A program made the position numbers and the translations under genes. Positions 1 to 8,476 of a stretch of 64,000 nucleotides of DNA are shown piece after piece (the first letter of the stretch is position 1; each line of letters begins with the position of its first letter). The DNA is from Coriobacteriaceae bacterium. Lineage in GTDB: Bacteria; Actinomycetota; Coriobacteriia; Coriobacteriales; Coriobacteriaceae. Location: assembly GCA_025993015.1 (NCBI GenBank), contig DAJPFV010000001.1:2170001-2234000 (forward strand). Direction: 5' to 3'. The notes below the pieces were generated by a model, which saw only the letters and a program-made list of their open reading frames with translations, was not told the DNA's origin and did not search any database.

Positions 1-443
1 GCCGTGGGGATACGGTCGACATCGGCTCATTTTGCGCTCGCGTGATGTGGCCATTCGAGTTCGTGGATGGCGAGGGAAATGAGGACTCGCTTGTCCTGCT
101 GCTCTCTTATGTTCAGGAAGGCAAGGGCCTGCGAATACTTCTCACCGGTGATGCCGAGCTCGACCAAGAGCGGGAATTCGTGCAGGAGGTGGGGGATATC
201 GATGTCCTTAAACTTGGGCATCACGGCTCCAAGGTTTCAGTCGATGGCGAGTTGCTGGACGTCCTGAAGCCCGAGCTTTCCCTCGCAAGCGCCGGTGAGG
301 GGAATCGATACGGCCATCCGTCCGATGCCTGCATCGATGCCGTTAAGGAAGCGGGTGGTGTGTTCGCGTGTACCATCGAACACGGCGACATTACCGTCAC
401 ACCGACTGCGAATGGCTTTGCGATGCGATGCCAGCGACCGTGA
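1..443 (+). CDS. comEC: ComEC/Rec2 competence protein, C-terminal part (5' truncated by window edge)
   Basis: The reading frame (first full codon at base 3) is open from the window edge and ends at 443, so only about the last 146 residues are visible. They match the metallo-beta-lactamase-like domain at the C-terminus of ComEC: a LLTGDAE segment, then VLKLGHHGS, which are metal-site motifs of this domain, then a SAGEGNRYGHP segment typical of the family end. ComEC forms the inner-membrane channel for single-stranded DNA during natural transformation. The membrane part lies outside the window. It is followed directly by holA, a common order in Gram-positive genomes. Family assignment is from motifs seen; function is from family knowledge. 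Confidence 0.85.
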   Translation, partial: RGDTVDIGSFCARVMWPFEFVDGEGNEDSLVLLLSYVQEGKGLRILLTGDAELDQEREFVQEVGDIDVLKLGHHGSKVSVDGELLDVLKPELSLASAGEGNRYGHPSDACIDAVKEAGGVFACTIEHGDITVTPTANGFAMRCQRP

Positions 444-451
444 CGACGTCG

Positions 452-481
452 TTGGCGTGTGGTGGGCCCCTGGGCTAGAAT
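452..481 (+). promoter_or_regulatory. Putative promoter of holA
   Basis: TTGGCG (452-457) and TAGAAT (476-481) are separated by 18 bases, and holA starts 40 bases downstream behind a purine-rich ribosome site. This is a plausible sigma-A promoter, read by eye only. Confidence 0.4.
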
Positions 482-521
482 GGCACGGAACGAATACGAA
501 GGCCTGCGGGAGGGGAGCGCA

Positions 522-1484
522 ATGTCCGAAACCGGTTTGCTGCCGGCATATCTGATCGTCGGTACCGACGGAGTTAAGCGCGACCACGCCGTCTCGCGTA
601 TGAAAGCGCGTCTGGAAAAATCGGGTATGGTCGAGTTCAACCTCGACGAGCGAGACATGACCAAGGACCCCGATATCGAGTCCATTATCGGATCGCTTAA
701 CACCTTTCCGATGGGCGGCGAGTTTCGTCTGGTAATCCTCGATGGCTGCTCAAAGCTCGCCAAGGCGGTCTCGGAGCCGCTCGTTGGGTATCTGGCGAGT
801 CCCAGCCCAACAACGGTCTGCCTCATCATCGCCGACTCACTTGCCAAGAATACGCGCCTGTATAAGGCAATCGCCAAGATCGACAAGAAGGCTATCGTCG
901 ATTGCTCGGGTACCAAGCGCTGGGAACTGCCGCGCCGTGTTCAGCAGATGGCGACGCAGCGCGGTAAGTCGATTTCGACGGCGGCCGCCGAGGAGCTCGT
1001 CTCGCGTTCGGGCGAAAACACGCGCATGCTCGATAACGACTTGGCTAAGCTTGCCCAGATGGTCGAGTCGCCCCAGATTGAACTTGCCGATGTTGAGCGC
1101 TGGATTGTACGTACGGCCGAGATCCAACCCTGGGACTTCCTCAACGCCGTCTCGGCTCGCGATATGCGGCGTTCGCTCGAGCTCTTTAAGCTCCTGCCCT
1201 CCAAGAGCTACGTGTGGACTTACACATTGCTGTGCGGTCGCATTCGCGAGCTTATCGTCGCCAAGGCGCTCGACGCGCGTGGGCAGGGTCGCGAGCTGGC
1301 CGCAACGCTCAAGCTCCAGTCCTGGCAGGTCAAGAATCACCTTACCTGGGCGCGTCGTTTTTCGATGACCGAGCTCGTCGCAGCGCTCGAGGGTGCGGTC
1401 GATGTGGAGCTCGCGCTCAAGGGTTCGGCCGATTCTCAGACGGCGCTTTTGCTCTGGATTACGAACATCTTGAGAAAATCGTGA
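522..1484 (+). CDS. holA: DNA polymerase III subunit delta
   Basis: 320 residues. The delta subunit opens the sliding clamp as part of the clamp-loader complex. The N-terminus (YLIVGTDGVKRDHAV) matches the non-canonical AAA+ fold of HolA, and the C-terminal helical region ends in the expected clamp-loader collar segment. The ATG at 522 is chosen over in-frame upstream starts because GGGAGGGGAGC lies just before it and the family N-terminus begins there. It lies between comEC and rpsT, the usual neighbourhood in Firmicutes and Actinobacteria. Confidence 0.88.
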   Translation: MSETGLLPAYLIVGTDGVKRDHAVSRMKARLEKSGMVEFNLDERDMTKDPDIESIIGSLNTFPMGGEFRLVILDGCSKLAKAVSEPLVGYLASPSPTTVCLIIADSLAKNTRLYKAIAKIDKKAIVDCSGTKRWELPRRVQQMATQRGKSISTAAAEELVSRSGENTRMLDNDLAKLAQMVESPQIELADVERWIVRTAEIQPWDFLNAVSARDMRRSLELFKLLPSKSYVWTYTLLCGRIRELIVAKALDARGQGRELAATLKLQSWQVKNHLTWARRFSMTELVAALEGAVDVELALKGSADSQTALLLWITNILRKS

Positions 1485-1533
1485 TGATACCTGCCTATTT
1501 GACAAATTCGTTCTATCCCTTTGAGGGGGAGCG

Positions 1534-1542
1534 TGCTATAGT
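1534..1542 (+). promoter_or_regulatory. Putative extended -10 promoter of rpsT
   Basis: TGC-TATAGT is an extended -10 element about 75 bases before rpsT. A TTGACA at 1499-1504 is too far upstream (32 bases) to pair with it, so any -35 contact is weak. Confidence 0.4.
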
Positions 1543-1617
1543 AGGCGCTTGCATGACCTCACCGTGTCTCAGAGGTGTCATACATTTTTTGCAAGGAACT
1601 CGAAAGGAACTCCAGAA

Positions 1618-1884
1618 GTGGCAAACATCAAGTCTCAGAAGAAGCGTATCCGCACCAATGAGGCAGCTCGCATGCGTAACAAGGCTGTCAAGTCCGAGCT
1701 CAAGACGCTGACCAAGCACGTCCAGTCCGCCGTCGCCGAGGGCGACGCCGAGAAGGCCCAGGCTGCCCTCAAGACCGTCACCAAGCGTCTCGACATGGCT
1801 GCCGCCAAGCATGTCATCCACAAGAACCAGGCTTCCAACCGCAAGTCCGGTCTTGCCAAGCTCGTGAACAGCATCAACGCCTAA
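1618..1884 (+). CDS. rpsT: 30S ribosomal protein S20
   Basis: 88 residues, normal for S20, a primary 16S rRNA-binding protein of the small subunit. Translation from the GTG at 1618 gives (V)ANIKSQKKRIRTNEAAR, the family N-terminus. Any upstream in-frame start would add a foreign extension. A GAAAGGAAC sequence lies just upstream. A strong terminator follows, so it forms a single-gene transcription unit in the opposite sense to nothing nearby. Confidence 0.95.
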   Translation: MANIKSQKKRIRTNEAARMRNKAVKSELKTLTKHVQSAVAEGDAEKAQAALKTVTKRLDMAAAKHVIHKNQASNRKSGLAKLVNSINA

Positions 1885-1920
1885 GTTGTAAATTTCACAC
1901 CACACAGATTACGCGCATAA

Positions 1921-1955
1921 ATGGAGCCTGTTTTATGGAACAGGCTCCATTTTTT
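1921..1955 (+). terminator. Rho-independent terminator of rpsT
   Basis: A perfect 12-bp stem (1921-1932 with 1939-1950), 6-base loop and a run of five T. It separates rpsT from lepA. Confidence 0.9.
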
Positions 1956-1967
1956 GTACCGCTCGGG

Positions 1968-1973
1968 TAAGAT
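1968..1973 (+). promoter_or_regulatory. -10 element of lepA, placed for leaderless transcription
   Basis: TAAGAT ends only seven bases before the lepA ATG, and no Shine-Dalgarno sequence is present in that gap. Transcription would begin at or next to the start codon. No good -35 is seen. Confidence 0.45.
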
Positions 1974-1980
1974 AGTCCGC

Positions 1981-3792
1981 ATGAATACTTCAATTGACAT
2001 TTCCCACATCCGCAACTTCTCGATCGTTGCGCACATCGACCATGGCAAGTCCACGATCAGTGACCGCATCCTCGAGCTCACCCATACTGTCGACGAGCGC
2101 GACATGGAGTCGCAGCTGCTCGACACGATGGAAATCGAGCGCGAGCGCGGCATCACGATCAAGTCCAATGCCGTCCGCGTCTCTTATGACGCCGACGACG
2201 GCGAGACGTATCAGTTCAACCTGATCGATACGCCGGGCCACGTGGACTTTACCTACGAGGTCTCGCGTTCGCTGGCAGCCTGCGAGGGCGCGGTGCTGGT
2301 CGTCGACGCCACTCAGGGCGTCGAGGCGCAGACCGTCTCCAACGCGACGCTCGCCATGAATGCCAACCTGGACATCGTGCCTGCCATCAACAAGATCGAC
2401 CTGCCCTCGGCCCATCCCGATGAGGTTAAGACCGAGATCGAGGATGACCTGGCGATCCCTGCCGATGATGCTGTGTGCGTCTCGGGCAAGACCGGCGAGG
2501 GCATTCACGATCTGCTGGAGTCCATTGTCTTTTTGATTTCGCCGCCTAAGGGCGATGCAAACGCTCCGCTCAAAGCGCTCATTTTGGATTCGTACTTTGA
2601 CGAGTATCGCGGTGTGGTGGCTACGGTGCGCGTCTTCGATGGTTCCATCAAAAAGGGCGATACCCTGCTTATGATGCAAGCCAAGGGCGACTTTTTGGTC
2701 GACGGCGTGGGCGTCAAGCGTCCTGCCGAGACCCCGGTCGACGCGCTGACGGTCGGCGAGGTCGGATATGTGGTCACGGGCCTGAAGGACCCCGAGGCCG
2801 TGCGCGTGGGCGATACCCTCACGTGGGCCTCGAACCCCTGCCCCGAGCCGCTTCCGGGCTACCGCGAGGCCAAGCCCATGGTCTACACGGGTCTGTTCCC
2901 GATCGACAACAAGGACTACGAGAATCTGCGCGACGCCCTCGATAAGCTGCACGTCAACGACCCGTCGTTGGTGTGGGAGCCCGAGACCTCGGTGGCGCTC
3001 GGCTTTGGCTTCCGCGTGGGCTTCCTGGGCCTGCTGCACATGGAAGTCGTCAAGGAACGCCTGGAGCGCGAGTTCAACCTGGACCTCATTGCCACGAGTC
3101 CCTCGGTCGACTATCACGTCTACAAGACCGACGGCGAAATGATCGATGTCCGCAGTCCGCAGGACCTTCCCGAGGCCACACGCATCGATCGTATCGAGGA
3201 ACCCTACCTCAAGGCAAAGATCATCTGCCCGCCTGAGTACACGGGTGCCGTCATGCAGCTCGCCATCGAGCACCGCGGCGTCACAACCGACATGATCCAC
3301 CTGACGAGCAAATCGGTCGAGATGCGCTTCGATATGCCGCTCGCCGAGCTCATCTTGGACTTCTTCGATCAGCTCAAGAGCCGCACCAAGGGCTATGCCT
3401 CGCTCGACTACGAGTTCAACGAGTACCGTCCCTCCGAGCTCGTGAAGCTCGATATTTTGCTTTCGGGCGACGAGGTGGACGCGCTTTCGTTTATCGTCCA
3501 TAAGGACAAGGCATATGGCCTGGCCCGTGGCCTGTGCGACAAGCTCAAGGAGATCATCCCGCGTCAGCTGTTCGAGGTGCCCATCCAGGGGGCTATCGGC
3601 AACAAGATCATCGCCCGTTCCACCGTCAAGGCGCGTCGCAAGGACGTTCTTGCTAAGTGCTACGGCGGCGATATCTCGCGTAAGCGCAAGCTGCTCGAGA
3701 AGCAGAAAGAGGGCAAGAAGCGTATGAAGGCCATCGGATCGGTCGAGGTCCCGCAGGAGGCGTTTATGGCGATCCTCAAGGTGGACGAGTAG
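1981..3792 (+). CDS. lepA: Elongation factor 4 (LepA), ribosomal GTPase
   Basis: 603 residues, the usual LepA length. It has the G1 motif AHIDHGKST, the DTPGHVDF G3 motif and NKIDLPSA as G4. The C-terminus carries the LepA-specific domain with ARRKDVLAKCYGGD and RKRKLLEKQKEGKKRMK, which enters the ribosomal A site. EF4 acts on stalled or mis-translocated ribosomes and in 30S assembly. The ATG at 1981 begins the family N-terminus (NTSIDISHIRNFSIVAH). The longer frame to 1921 runs through the rpsT terminator and is rejected. No ribosome-binding site is visible, which fits a leaderless mRNA. Confidence 0.96.
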   Translation: MNTSIDISHIRNFSIVAHIDHGKSTISDRILELTHTVDERDMESQLLDTMEIERERGITIKSNAVRVSYDADDGETYQFNLIDTPGHVDFTYEVSRSLAACEGAVLVVDATQGVEAQTVSNATLAMNANLDIVPAINKIDLPSAHPDEVKTEIEDDLAIPADDAVCVSGKTGEGIHDLLESIVFLISPPKGDANAPLKALILDSYFDEYRGVVATVRVFDGSIKKGDTLLMMQAKGDFLVDGVGVKRPAETPVDALTVGEVGYVVTGLKDPEAVRVGDTLTWASNPCPEPLPGYREAKPMVYTGLFPIDNKDYENLRDALDKLHVNDPSLVWEPETSVALGFGFRVGFLGLLHMEVVKERLEREFNLDLIATSPSVDYHVYKTDGEMIDVRSPQDLPEATRIDRIEEPYLKAKIICPPEYTGAVMQLAIEHRGVTTDMIHLTSKSVEMRFDMPLAELILDFFDQLKSRTKGYASLDYEFNEYRPSELVKLDILLSGDEVDALSFIVHKDKAYGLARGLCDKLKEIIPRQLFEVPIQGAIGNKIIARSTVKARRKDVLAKCYGGDISRKRKLLEKQKEGKKRMKAIGSVEVPQEAFMAILKVDE

Positions 3793-3796
3793 GTCC

Positions 3797-4840
3797 ATGG
3801 CGCTTTCTGAATACAGCAAGCGGCTGCTGGGTGCCTATGCCGAGCAGCCGTTCCTTATGGCTCCCATGGCGGGCGTGACCGACCCCGCCTATCGCATCAT
3901 GTGTCGCCGCCGCGGTGCCAACCTTGCCTACAGCGAGATGGTGAGCGTGGCGGGTCTTGCCTATGCCAGCAACAAGACCTGGCGCCTGGTGCTACCGGCC
4001 GACGAGGAGCAGCAGATTTGCGTGCAGCTCTTTGGCTCCAAGCCCGAGCAGTTTGCGAGCGCCGTCGCCGCCGTCGAGGAGCGCGTTGGCGATCGCCTGT
4101 CATTGATTGATATCAACATGGCTTGTCCGGCGCGCAAGGTCGTTACCAAGGGCGAGGGCTCGGCGCTTATGCGCACGCCCGATCTGGCCGAGAAGATCGT
4201 CGAGGCGGCGGTGGGCGCGGCACATGTGCCCGTGACTGTAAAGATCCGCAAGGGCTTTTATGCCGAGGACCGCAATGCCGCGACATTTGCCCAGATGCTT
4301 GAGAGTGCAGGGGCTGCCGCAGTCGCCGTGCATGGTCGTTGCGCCACGCAGCTCTACACGGGCCAGGCCGATTGGTCGGTCGTCGATGAGGTTGCCGACG
4401 CTGTCGAGATTCCCGTGATTGGTTCGGGCGATGTGTTCTCGGCCGAGGACGCTGCTGAGCATCTGCACGGCTCGGGTGCCAGCGCGGTGTTTATCGCGCG
4501 CGGCATCTACGGCAATCCGTGGGTGTTCGGCGATGCCCGAGCCCTTGCACTCGATGGCACGCCGGTTCCTTCTCGCTCCTCGGTCGAGCGCCTGGAGGCT
4601 CTGCGCGAGCACCTGACGTTGACGCACGAGCTTCTGCCGCTCATGTCGCGTGCCCGCACGTACGCAAGCTGGTACTTAAAGGGCATGCCCCATGCCGCCG
4701 CCTGGCGCGCTCAGGTGGTGCGTTGCTCTACGTACGAGGAGTTTATGGCGCTGGTCGATGATATCGAGCGCGACGTGGTGGCCTGCGAGGCCGCGCTTGC
4801 CGCCGGCGAGTCGGTGCCTGCTCATCCGCTGGAGGCCTAA
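3797..4840 (+). CDS. dusB: tRNA-dihydrouridine synthase (Dus family)
   Basis: 347 residues. It has the Dus TIM-barrel signature: APMAGVTDPAYR at the N-terminus for FMN binding, the active-site segment DINMACPARKV (the usual Gly before Cys is Ala), and AVHGRCATQLYTG and GSGDVFS phosphate-binding loops. The enzyme reduces uridine to dihydrouridine in tRNA D-loops with FMN and NADPH. It lies four bases after lepA and three before hemW, so the three are probably co-transcribed. The exact Dus subfamily (DusB is the usual Gram-positive form) is inferred. Confidence 0.88.
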   Translation: MALSEYSKRLLGAYAEQPFLMAPMAGVTDPAYRIMCRRRGANLAYSEMVSVAGLAYASNKTWRLVLPADEEQQICVQLFGSKPEQFASAVAAVEERVGDRLSLIDINMACPARKVVTKGEGSALMRTPDLAEKIVEAAVGAAHVPVTVKIRKGFYAEDRNAATFAQMLESAGAAAVAVHGRCATQLYTGQADWSVVDEVADAVEIPVIGSGDVFSAEDAAEHLHGSGASAVFIARGIYGNPWVFGDARALALDGTPVPSRSSVERLEALREHLTLTHELLPLMSRARTYASWYLKGMPHAAAWRAQVVRCSTYEEFMALVDDIERDVVACEAALAAGESVPAHPLEA

Positions 4841-4842
4841 CG

Positions 4843-6075
4843 GTGGCCGTTACCGCGCTGTACGTGCACGTGCCGTTTTGCGCTCAAAAGTGCCGGTACT
4901 GCGACTTTGACTCGCGCAGCTTTGCTGCGTGTGATTTGGATGCCGCGCTTGATTCCTATTTTGAGCAGTTGTATGCGCGCCTCGATTCCTTTGGCGACGC
5001 CGGGGCGCTTGCGCAGGTCCGCACGGTCTATACTGGCGGCGGCACGCCATCGCTGGCAGGGGAGCGCCTGGTGGAACTTGCCCGGCGTATCTCCATGTGG
5101 TGCAAACCCGTTGAATTTACTTGCGAAGCCAATCCTGAGTCCCTGACCGCTGAGCTCGCCACCGCGCTTGCCGAGGCGGGTGTCACGCGCATCTCTCTGG
5201 GCGTGCAAACCCTCGACAATACCGAGCTGGCTGCTATTGGCCGCATTCACGATGCCAATCGGGCACTTGCGGCTATCGCGACGGTGAAGGACGCTGGCCT
5301 CGATGCGTCGTGCGACCTGATGTGCGGCCTTCCCGGGCAGACGGCCGCAAGCTGGCGGAGCACGCTCGATGGCGTGCTGGCGGCGGCGCCGCATCATGTA
5401 TCGGTGTACCCGCTCACGCTCGAGGAGGGCACACCACTCTATCGCATGGCATGCCGTGACGAGTCGCTTGAGCCCGATGAGGATTTCCAGGCCGCATGCA
5501 TGGACGTTGCGCGCCAGCGGCTGAGTTCGGCCGGCTACCATCCGTATGAGGTGGCGAGCTACGCGCTCGATGGGCATGAATGTGCCCATAATATCGCCTA
5601 CTGGACTGGTCGGGGCTACCTGGGCCTGGGTCGTTCTGCCGCGGGCATGCTCGACGACGAGGATTTCGACCGCTTGGCTGGACTGTTTCCCGGCGTGGCT
5701 CCCCGTGGTGACTTTCACCGCGTGCGTTTGGTACAACGCGACGATGCCGCGACGATGTTTGATGCCGAGTATCTGTCGCGGCGCGAGGCGGCGGCCGAGG
5801 ACCTGATGCTCGCTTGTCGCATGACGCGCGGTTTTGATTCCGACCTGTTGGTTCGCGCGTCTCGTGTCATCCCTGCCGATGAACTGGCAGCGGCTTGTGA
5901 TCGCGCTCTTGAGCTTGGGCTTGCCACTTGGGTGCCCGAGCACGGTGATACCCATGCGAGGCCTATCGCCTCTGTCGATGTCATCGCTGGCCGCACCTGT
6001 GCCCGTCTGGCGCCGACCCATCTGGGCTGGCTCGATGGAAATGTTCTGTTCGAGCTGTTTTGGGATCTAGCTTAG
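4843..6075 (+). CDS. hemW: HemW-like radical SAM protein
   Basis: 410 residues from a GTG start. The radical SAM motif C-x3-C-x2-C is at residues 13-20 (FCAQKCRYC), preceded by YVHVPF, and is followed by TVYTGGGTPS and NPESLT. The cysteine after CxxxCxxC that marks true HemN is absent (CDFDS), as in HemW, a heme chaperone once annotated as coproporphyrinogen oxidase. A C-terminal HemN_C-like segment is present. It overlaps nothing but sits close behind dus and in front of dnaJ, a common order near hrcA/dnaJ in Gram-positives. Confidence 0.88.
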   Translation: MAVTALYVHVPFCAQKCRYCDFDSRSFAACDLDAALDSYFEQLYARLDSFGDAGALAQVRTVYTGGGTPSLAGERLVELARRISMWCKPVEFTCEANPESLTAELATALAEAGVTRISLGVQTLDNTELAAIGRIHDANRALAAIATVKDAGLDASCDLMCGLPGQTAASWRSTLDGVLAAAPHHVSVYPLTLEEGTPLYRMACRDESLEPDEDFQAACMDVARQRLSSAGYHPYEVASYALDGHECAHNIAYWTGRGYLGLGRSAAGMLDDEDFDRLAGLFPGVAPRGDFHRVRLVQRDDAATMFDAEYLSRREAAAEDLMLACRMTRGFDSDLLVRASRVIPADELAAACDRALELGLATWVPEHGDTHARPIASVDVIAGRTCARLAPTHLGWLDGNVLFELFWDLA

Positions 6076-6133
6076 GCCGCTCGGGTAGAATTACCGCAAT
6101 ATATACGCTGCTGTGAGCAGGAGGTTGCCGCGC

Positions 6134-7237
6134 ATGGCGACGATGAACGAAAAAGATTACTACGAGATTTTGGGTGTCTCCAAGGACGCCACCTCGCGTG
6201 ATATACAGAAAGCCTTCCAGCAAAAGGCCCGCAAGCTCCATCCGGACGTCAACAAAGAACCGGATGCCGAGGAAAAGTTCAAAGAGGTTTCCGAGGCCTA
6301 TGCTGTGCTTTCGGACGAGCAGAAGCGTGCGCGCTACGACGCCATGCGCTCGGGCAATCCCTTTGCCGGCGCTCCCACGGCTTCGCCCTATGGCGGCGGT
6401 TACGCCGGCAGCGCGGGCTACGGCAATCCCTTTGAGGGCGGCTTTCCCTTTGGTGGCGCCTGGGGTCAGCCGCGTCGCGGGCAGGCTGCCTATAATCCCG
6501 AGAACGGCGCCAACGTGGTCGTCGATATTAAGCTCGACGCCAAGGAGGCCAAGGGCGGTGCCCGCAAGACCGTCCGCTATACGCGCTTCGATACCTGTGG
6601 TCACTGCGGCGGTTCGGGCTCTGTTTCGTCCGAGCATGCACATACCTGTCCGAGCTGCGGCGGTCGCGGCCACATCGATGTCGACCTGTCCTTTCTGTTT
6701 GGTGCCGGCACGTTCCAGTCTGTCTGCCCTGAGTGCGGTGGCTCCGGTAAGGTCGTCGCCGACCCCTGTCCCGATTGCGGCGGCAGCGGGCGAACCCGTG
6801 TGGCCTCCGAGCAGACGATTGAGTTTCCCACCGGCACGCACGATGGCGACGAGGTCCGTATTGGCGGCATGGGTCACGCCGGCACCAACGGCGCCTCTGG
6901 CGGTGATCTGGTCGGTCGGGCCCATGTTGAAGCCGAGCGCTTGGAAGGCAAAGCTCGTACCGGTTTTTACCTGATGGGCATCGTAGCGCCGTTTTTGGTA
7001 CTTTCGGCCATCTCGGGTGTGTTCTCGGCCTTTGCCGTGATGTGCTTTATTCCGTTTACCATGGGCCTGTTCATGGTGCTTTCGGACGGTGTGCTTCATC
7101 GCAGCCTGCTGTGGTGGAAGCGCGGTGCGATGCAGTTTGCCAACGGTTTTGCCAATGGCTTCATGTTCGCGCTCGTGTCGGTTTGGTTCGCAAGCTGCTC
7201 GCAACGGGCCATGCTTTCGCCGTACCAAATGCAATAA
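6134..7237 (+). CDS. DnaJ-type protein with C-terminal membrane segments in place of CTD-II
   Basis: 367 residues. J domain at about 4-70 with the HPD motif (KLHPDVNKEPD), a G/F-rich linker, then peptide-binding domain I with four CxxCxGxG-type zinc repeats (CGHCGGSG, CPSCGGRG, CPECGGSG, CPDCGGSG). After the domain-I end (GDLVGRAHVEAERL) normal DnaJ would continue into domain II and a dimerisation tail. Here two strongly hydrophobic helices follow (about 283-330), with a third weaker one near the end. The ATG at 6134 follows GCAGGAGG by about 10 bases; an upstream GTG at 6113 is less likely. A true dnaJ follows immediately. I infer a membrane-anchored J-protein that recruits DnaK to the membrane. 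Confidence 0.8.
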   Translation: MATMNEKDYYEILGVSKDATSRDIQKAFQQKARKLHPDVNKEPDAEEKFKEVSEAYAVLSDEQKRARYDAMRSGNPFAGAPTASPYGGGYAGSAGYGNPFEGGFPFGGAWGQPRRGQAAYNPENGANVVVDIKLDAKEAKGGARKTVRYTRFDTCGHCGGSGSVSSEHAHTCPSCGGRGHIDVDLSFLFGAGTFQSVCPECGGSGKVVADPCPDCGGSGRTRVASEQTIEFPTGTHDGDEVRIGGMGHAGTNGASGGDLVGRAHVEAERLEGKARTGFYLMGIVAPFLVLSAISGVFSAFAVMCFIPFTMGLFMVLSDGVLHRSLLWWKRGAMQFANGFANGFMFALVSVWFASCSQRAMLSPYQMQ

Positions 7238-7318
7238 CATCAAACCCTCTGTTTGCGGTCGGCCCTGCTTGGGTATAGGACGCACTGTGACAATAATGAA
7301 AGTCGGAAGGATTCGGTC

Positions 7319-8467
7319 GTGTCGGAAAATAGGGATTACTACGAGGTGCTTGGCGTCGACAGGGATGCCGACGCGCGGACGATTAAGCGTGCGTTTCTAA
7401 AGAAGGCCCGTACCGTACATCCGGATGTTTCGGACGACCCCGAGGCCGAGGCCAAGTTCAAGGAGCTCAACGAGGCCTATTCCGTTCTTTCCGATGAGCA
7501 GAAGCGTGCTAACTACGACCGTTACGGCACTGCCGACGGCCCTGGTGGTTCGGGCTACGTCGATATCAACGATATCTTTGGTGGCATGGGCATGGACGAC
7601 TTGTTCTCGTCGTTCTTTGGCGGCGGTGCCGGCGGTGGCGCCCGCAGCCGTCGTGAGCGTCGTCGCGGACGAGACATGGCCATCTCGCTTTCGGTGACGC
7701 TCGAGGAGGCGGCGCTCGGCTGCAAAAAGACAATCAGCTATGACCGCCTTGCTCCTTGCGAGGACTGCAATGGCACCGGTAGGGCAGAGGGCGCACAGGA
7801 AAAGCAGTGCGGCCGCTGCCACGGTACGGGCTACGTCACGACGGTTCAGCGTTCGTTCCTGGGTCAGGTTCAGTCTTCCTCGCCTTGCCCCGACTGCCAT
7901 GGCGAGGGCACGATTATCGATCATCCCTGCGAGACCTGCGACGGTCAAGGCCGCACGCCTTCGCACGAAAAGATCGACATCGATATTCCCGCCGGCGTTT
8001 CGACCGGTCGCCAGCTGCGCGTGAGCGGCTTTGGCGAGGCCGGCCTTCGCGGCGAGCCTTCGGGCGACCTGATTGTCAACGTGCGCGTTGCCGACCATGA
8101 GCGCTTTAAGCGCAACGGGGACGACCTGTACCTGGTGAGCGATATCTCGATTGCGCAGGCTGCGCTCGGCTGCGAGATCGAGGTCGAGGGCATTATGCCC
8201 GACGAGGTCGTTAAGGTGACGGTTCCCGCCGGCGCCCAGTACGGCGACACCGTGAGCGTCAATAATTACGGCATGCCGCGCATTGGCGGTGGCGGTTCGC
8301 GTGGCCGCCTGATCGTGCAACTGCGCGTGGTCGTTCCCACCAATCTTTCCAATAAGCAGCGCGAGCTGCTCCGTGCTTTTGCCGATGAGATGGGCGATGA
8401 CGTCGCTTCCGGTAAGAAGTCGGTGACCGACCGTATCAAGAGTGCCCTCGACGATATCCTCGATTAA
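7319..8467 (+). CDS. dnaJ: Chaperone protein DnaJ
   Basis: 382 residues, full-length DnaJ. Order: J domain with HPDVSDDPE, G/F region (FGGGAGGG), zinc-binding repeats (CEDCNGTG, CGRCHGTG, CPDCHGEG, CETCDGQG), domain I and domain II (SRGRLIVQLRVVVP). It stimulates the ATPase of DnaK and delivers unfolded protein. The GTG at 7319 begins SENRDYYEVLGV and is preceded by GGAAGG at 8 bases; longer starts add a non-homologous leader. No CIRCE or HAIR operator was seen upstream. Confidence 0.93.
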   Translation: MSENRDYYEVLGVDRDADARTIKRAFLKKARTVHPDVSDDPEAEAKFKELNEAYSVLSDEQKRANYDRYGTADGPGGSGYVDINDIFGGMGMDDLFSSFFGGGAGGGARSRRERRRGRDMAISLSVTLEEAALGCKKTISYDRLAPCEDCNGTGRAEGAQEKQCGRCHGTGYVTTVQRSFLGQVQSSSPCPDCHGEGTIIDHPCETCDGQGRTPSHEKIDIDIPAGVSTGRQLRVSGFGEAGLRGEPSGDLIVNVRVADHERFKRNGDDLYLVSDISIAQAALGCEIEVEGIMPDEVVKVTVPAGAQYGDTVSVNNYGMPRIGGGGSRGRLIVQLRVVVPTNLSNKQRELLRAFADEMGDDVASGKKSVTDRIKSALDDILD

Positions 8468-8476
8468 GGAGCCCGC

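Noticed and set aside
221..916. 231-residue minus-strand frame across comEC/holA
   Set aside because: Shadow of two plus-strand genes with clear homology; composition is that of an antisense frame.
1499..1542. TTGACA at 1499 as the -35 of rpsT
   Set aside because: The spacing to TATAGT is 32 bases, far beyond 16-19.
1921..1980. Extended lepA start through the rpsT terminator
   Set aside because: The added residues are the translated hairpin, and the family N-terminus begins at 1981.
1990..3819. 609-residue minus-strand frame opposite lepA
   Set aside because: Antisense of a conserved gene in GC-rich DNA; no ribosome site or family motif.
7238..7318. CIRCE operator before dnaJ
   Set aside because: No TTAGCACTC-N9-GAGTGCTAA or close variant was found in this gap.
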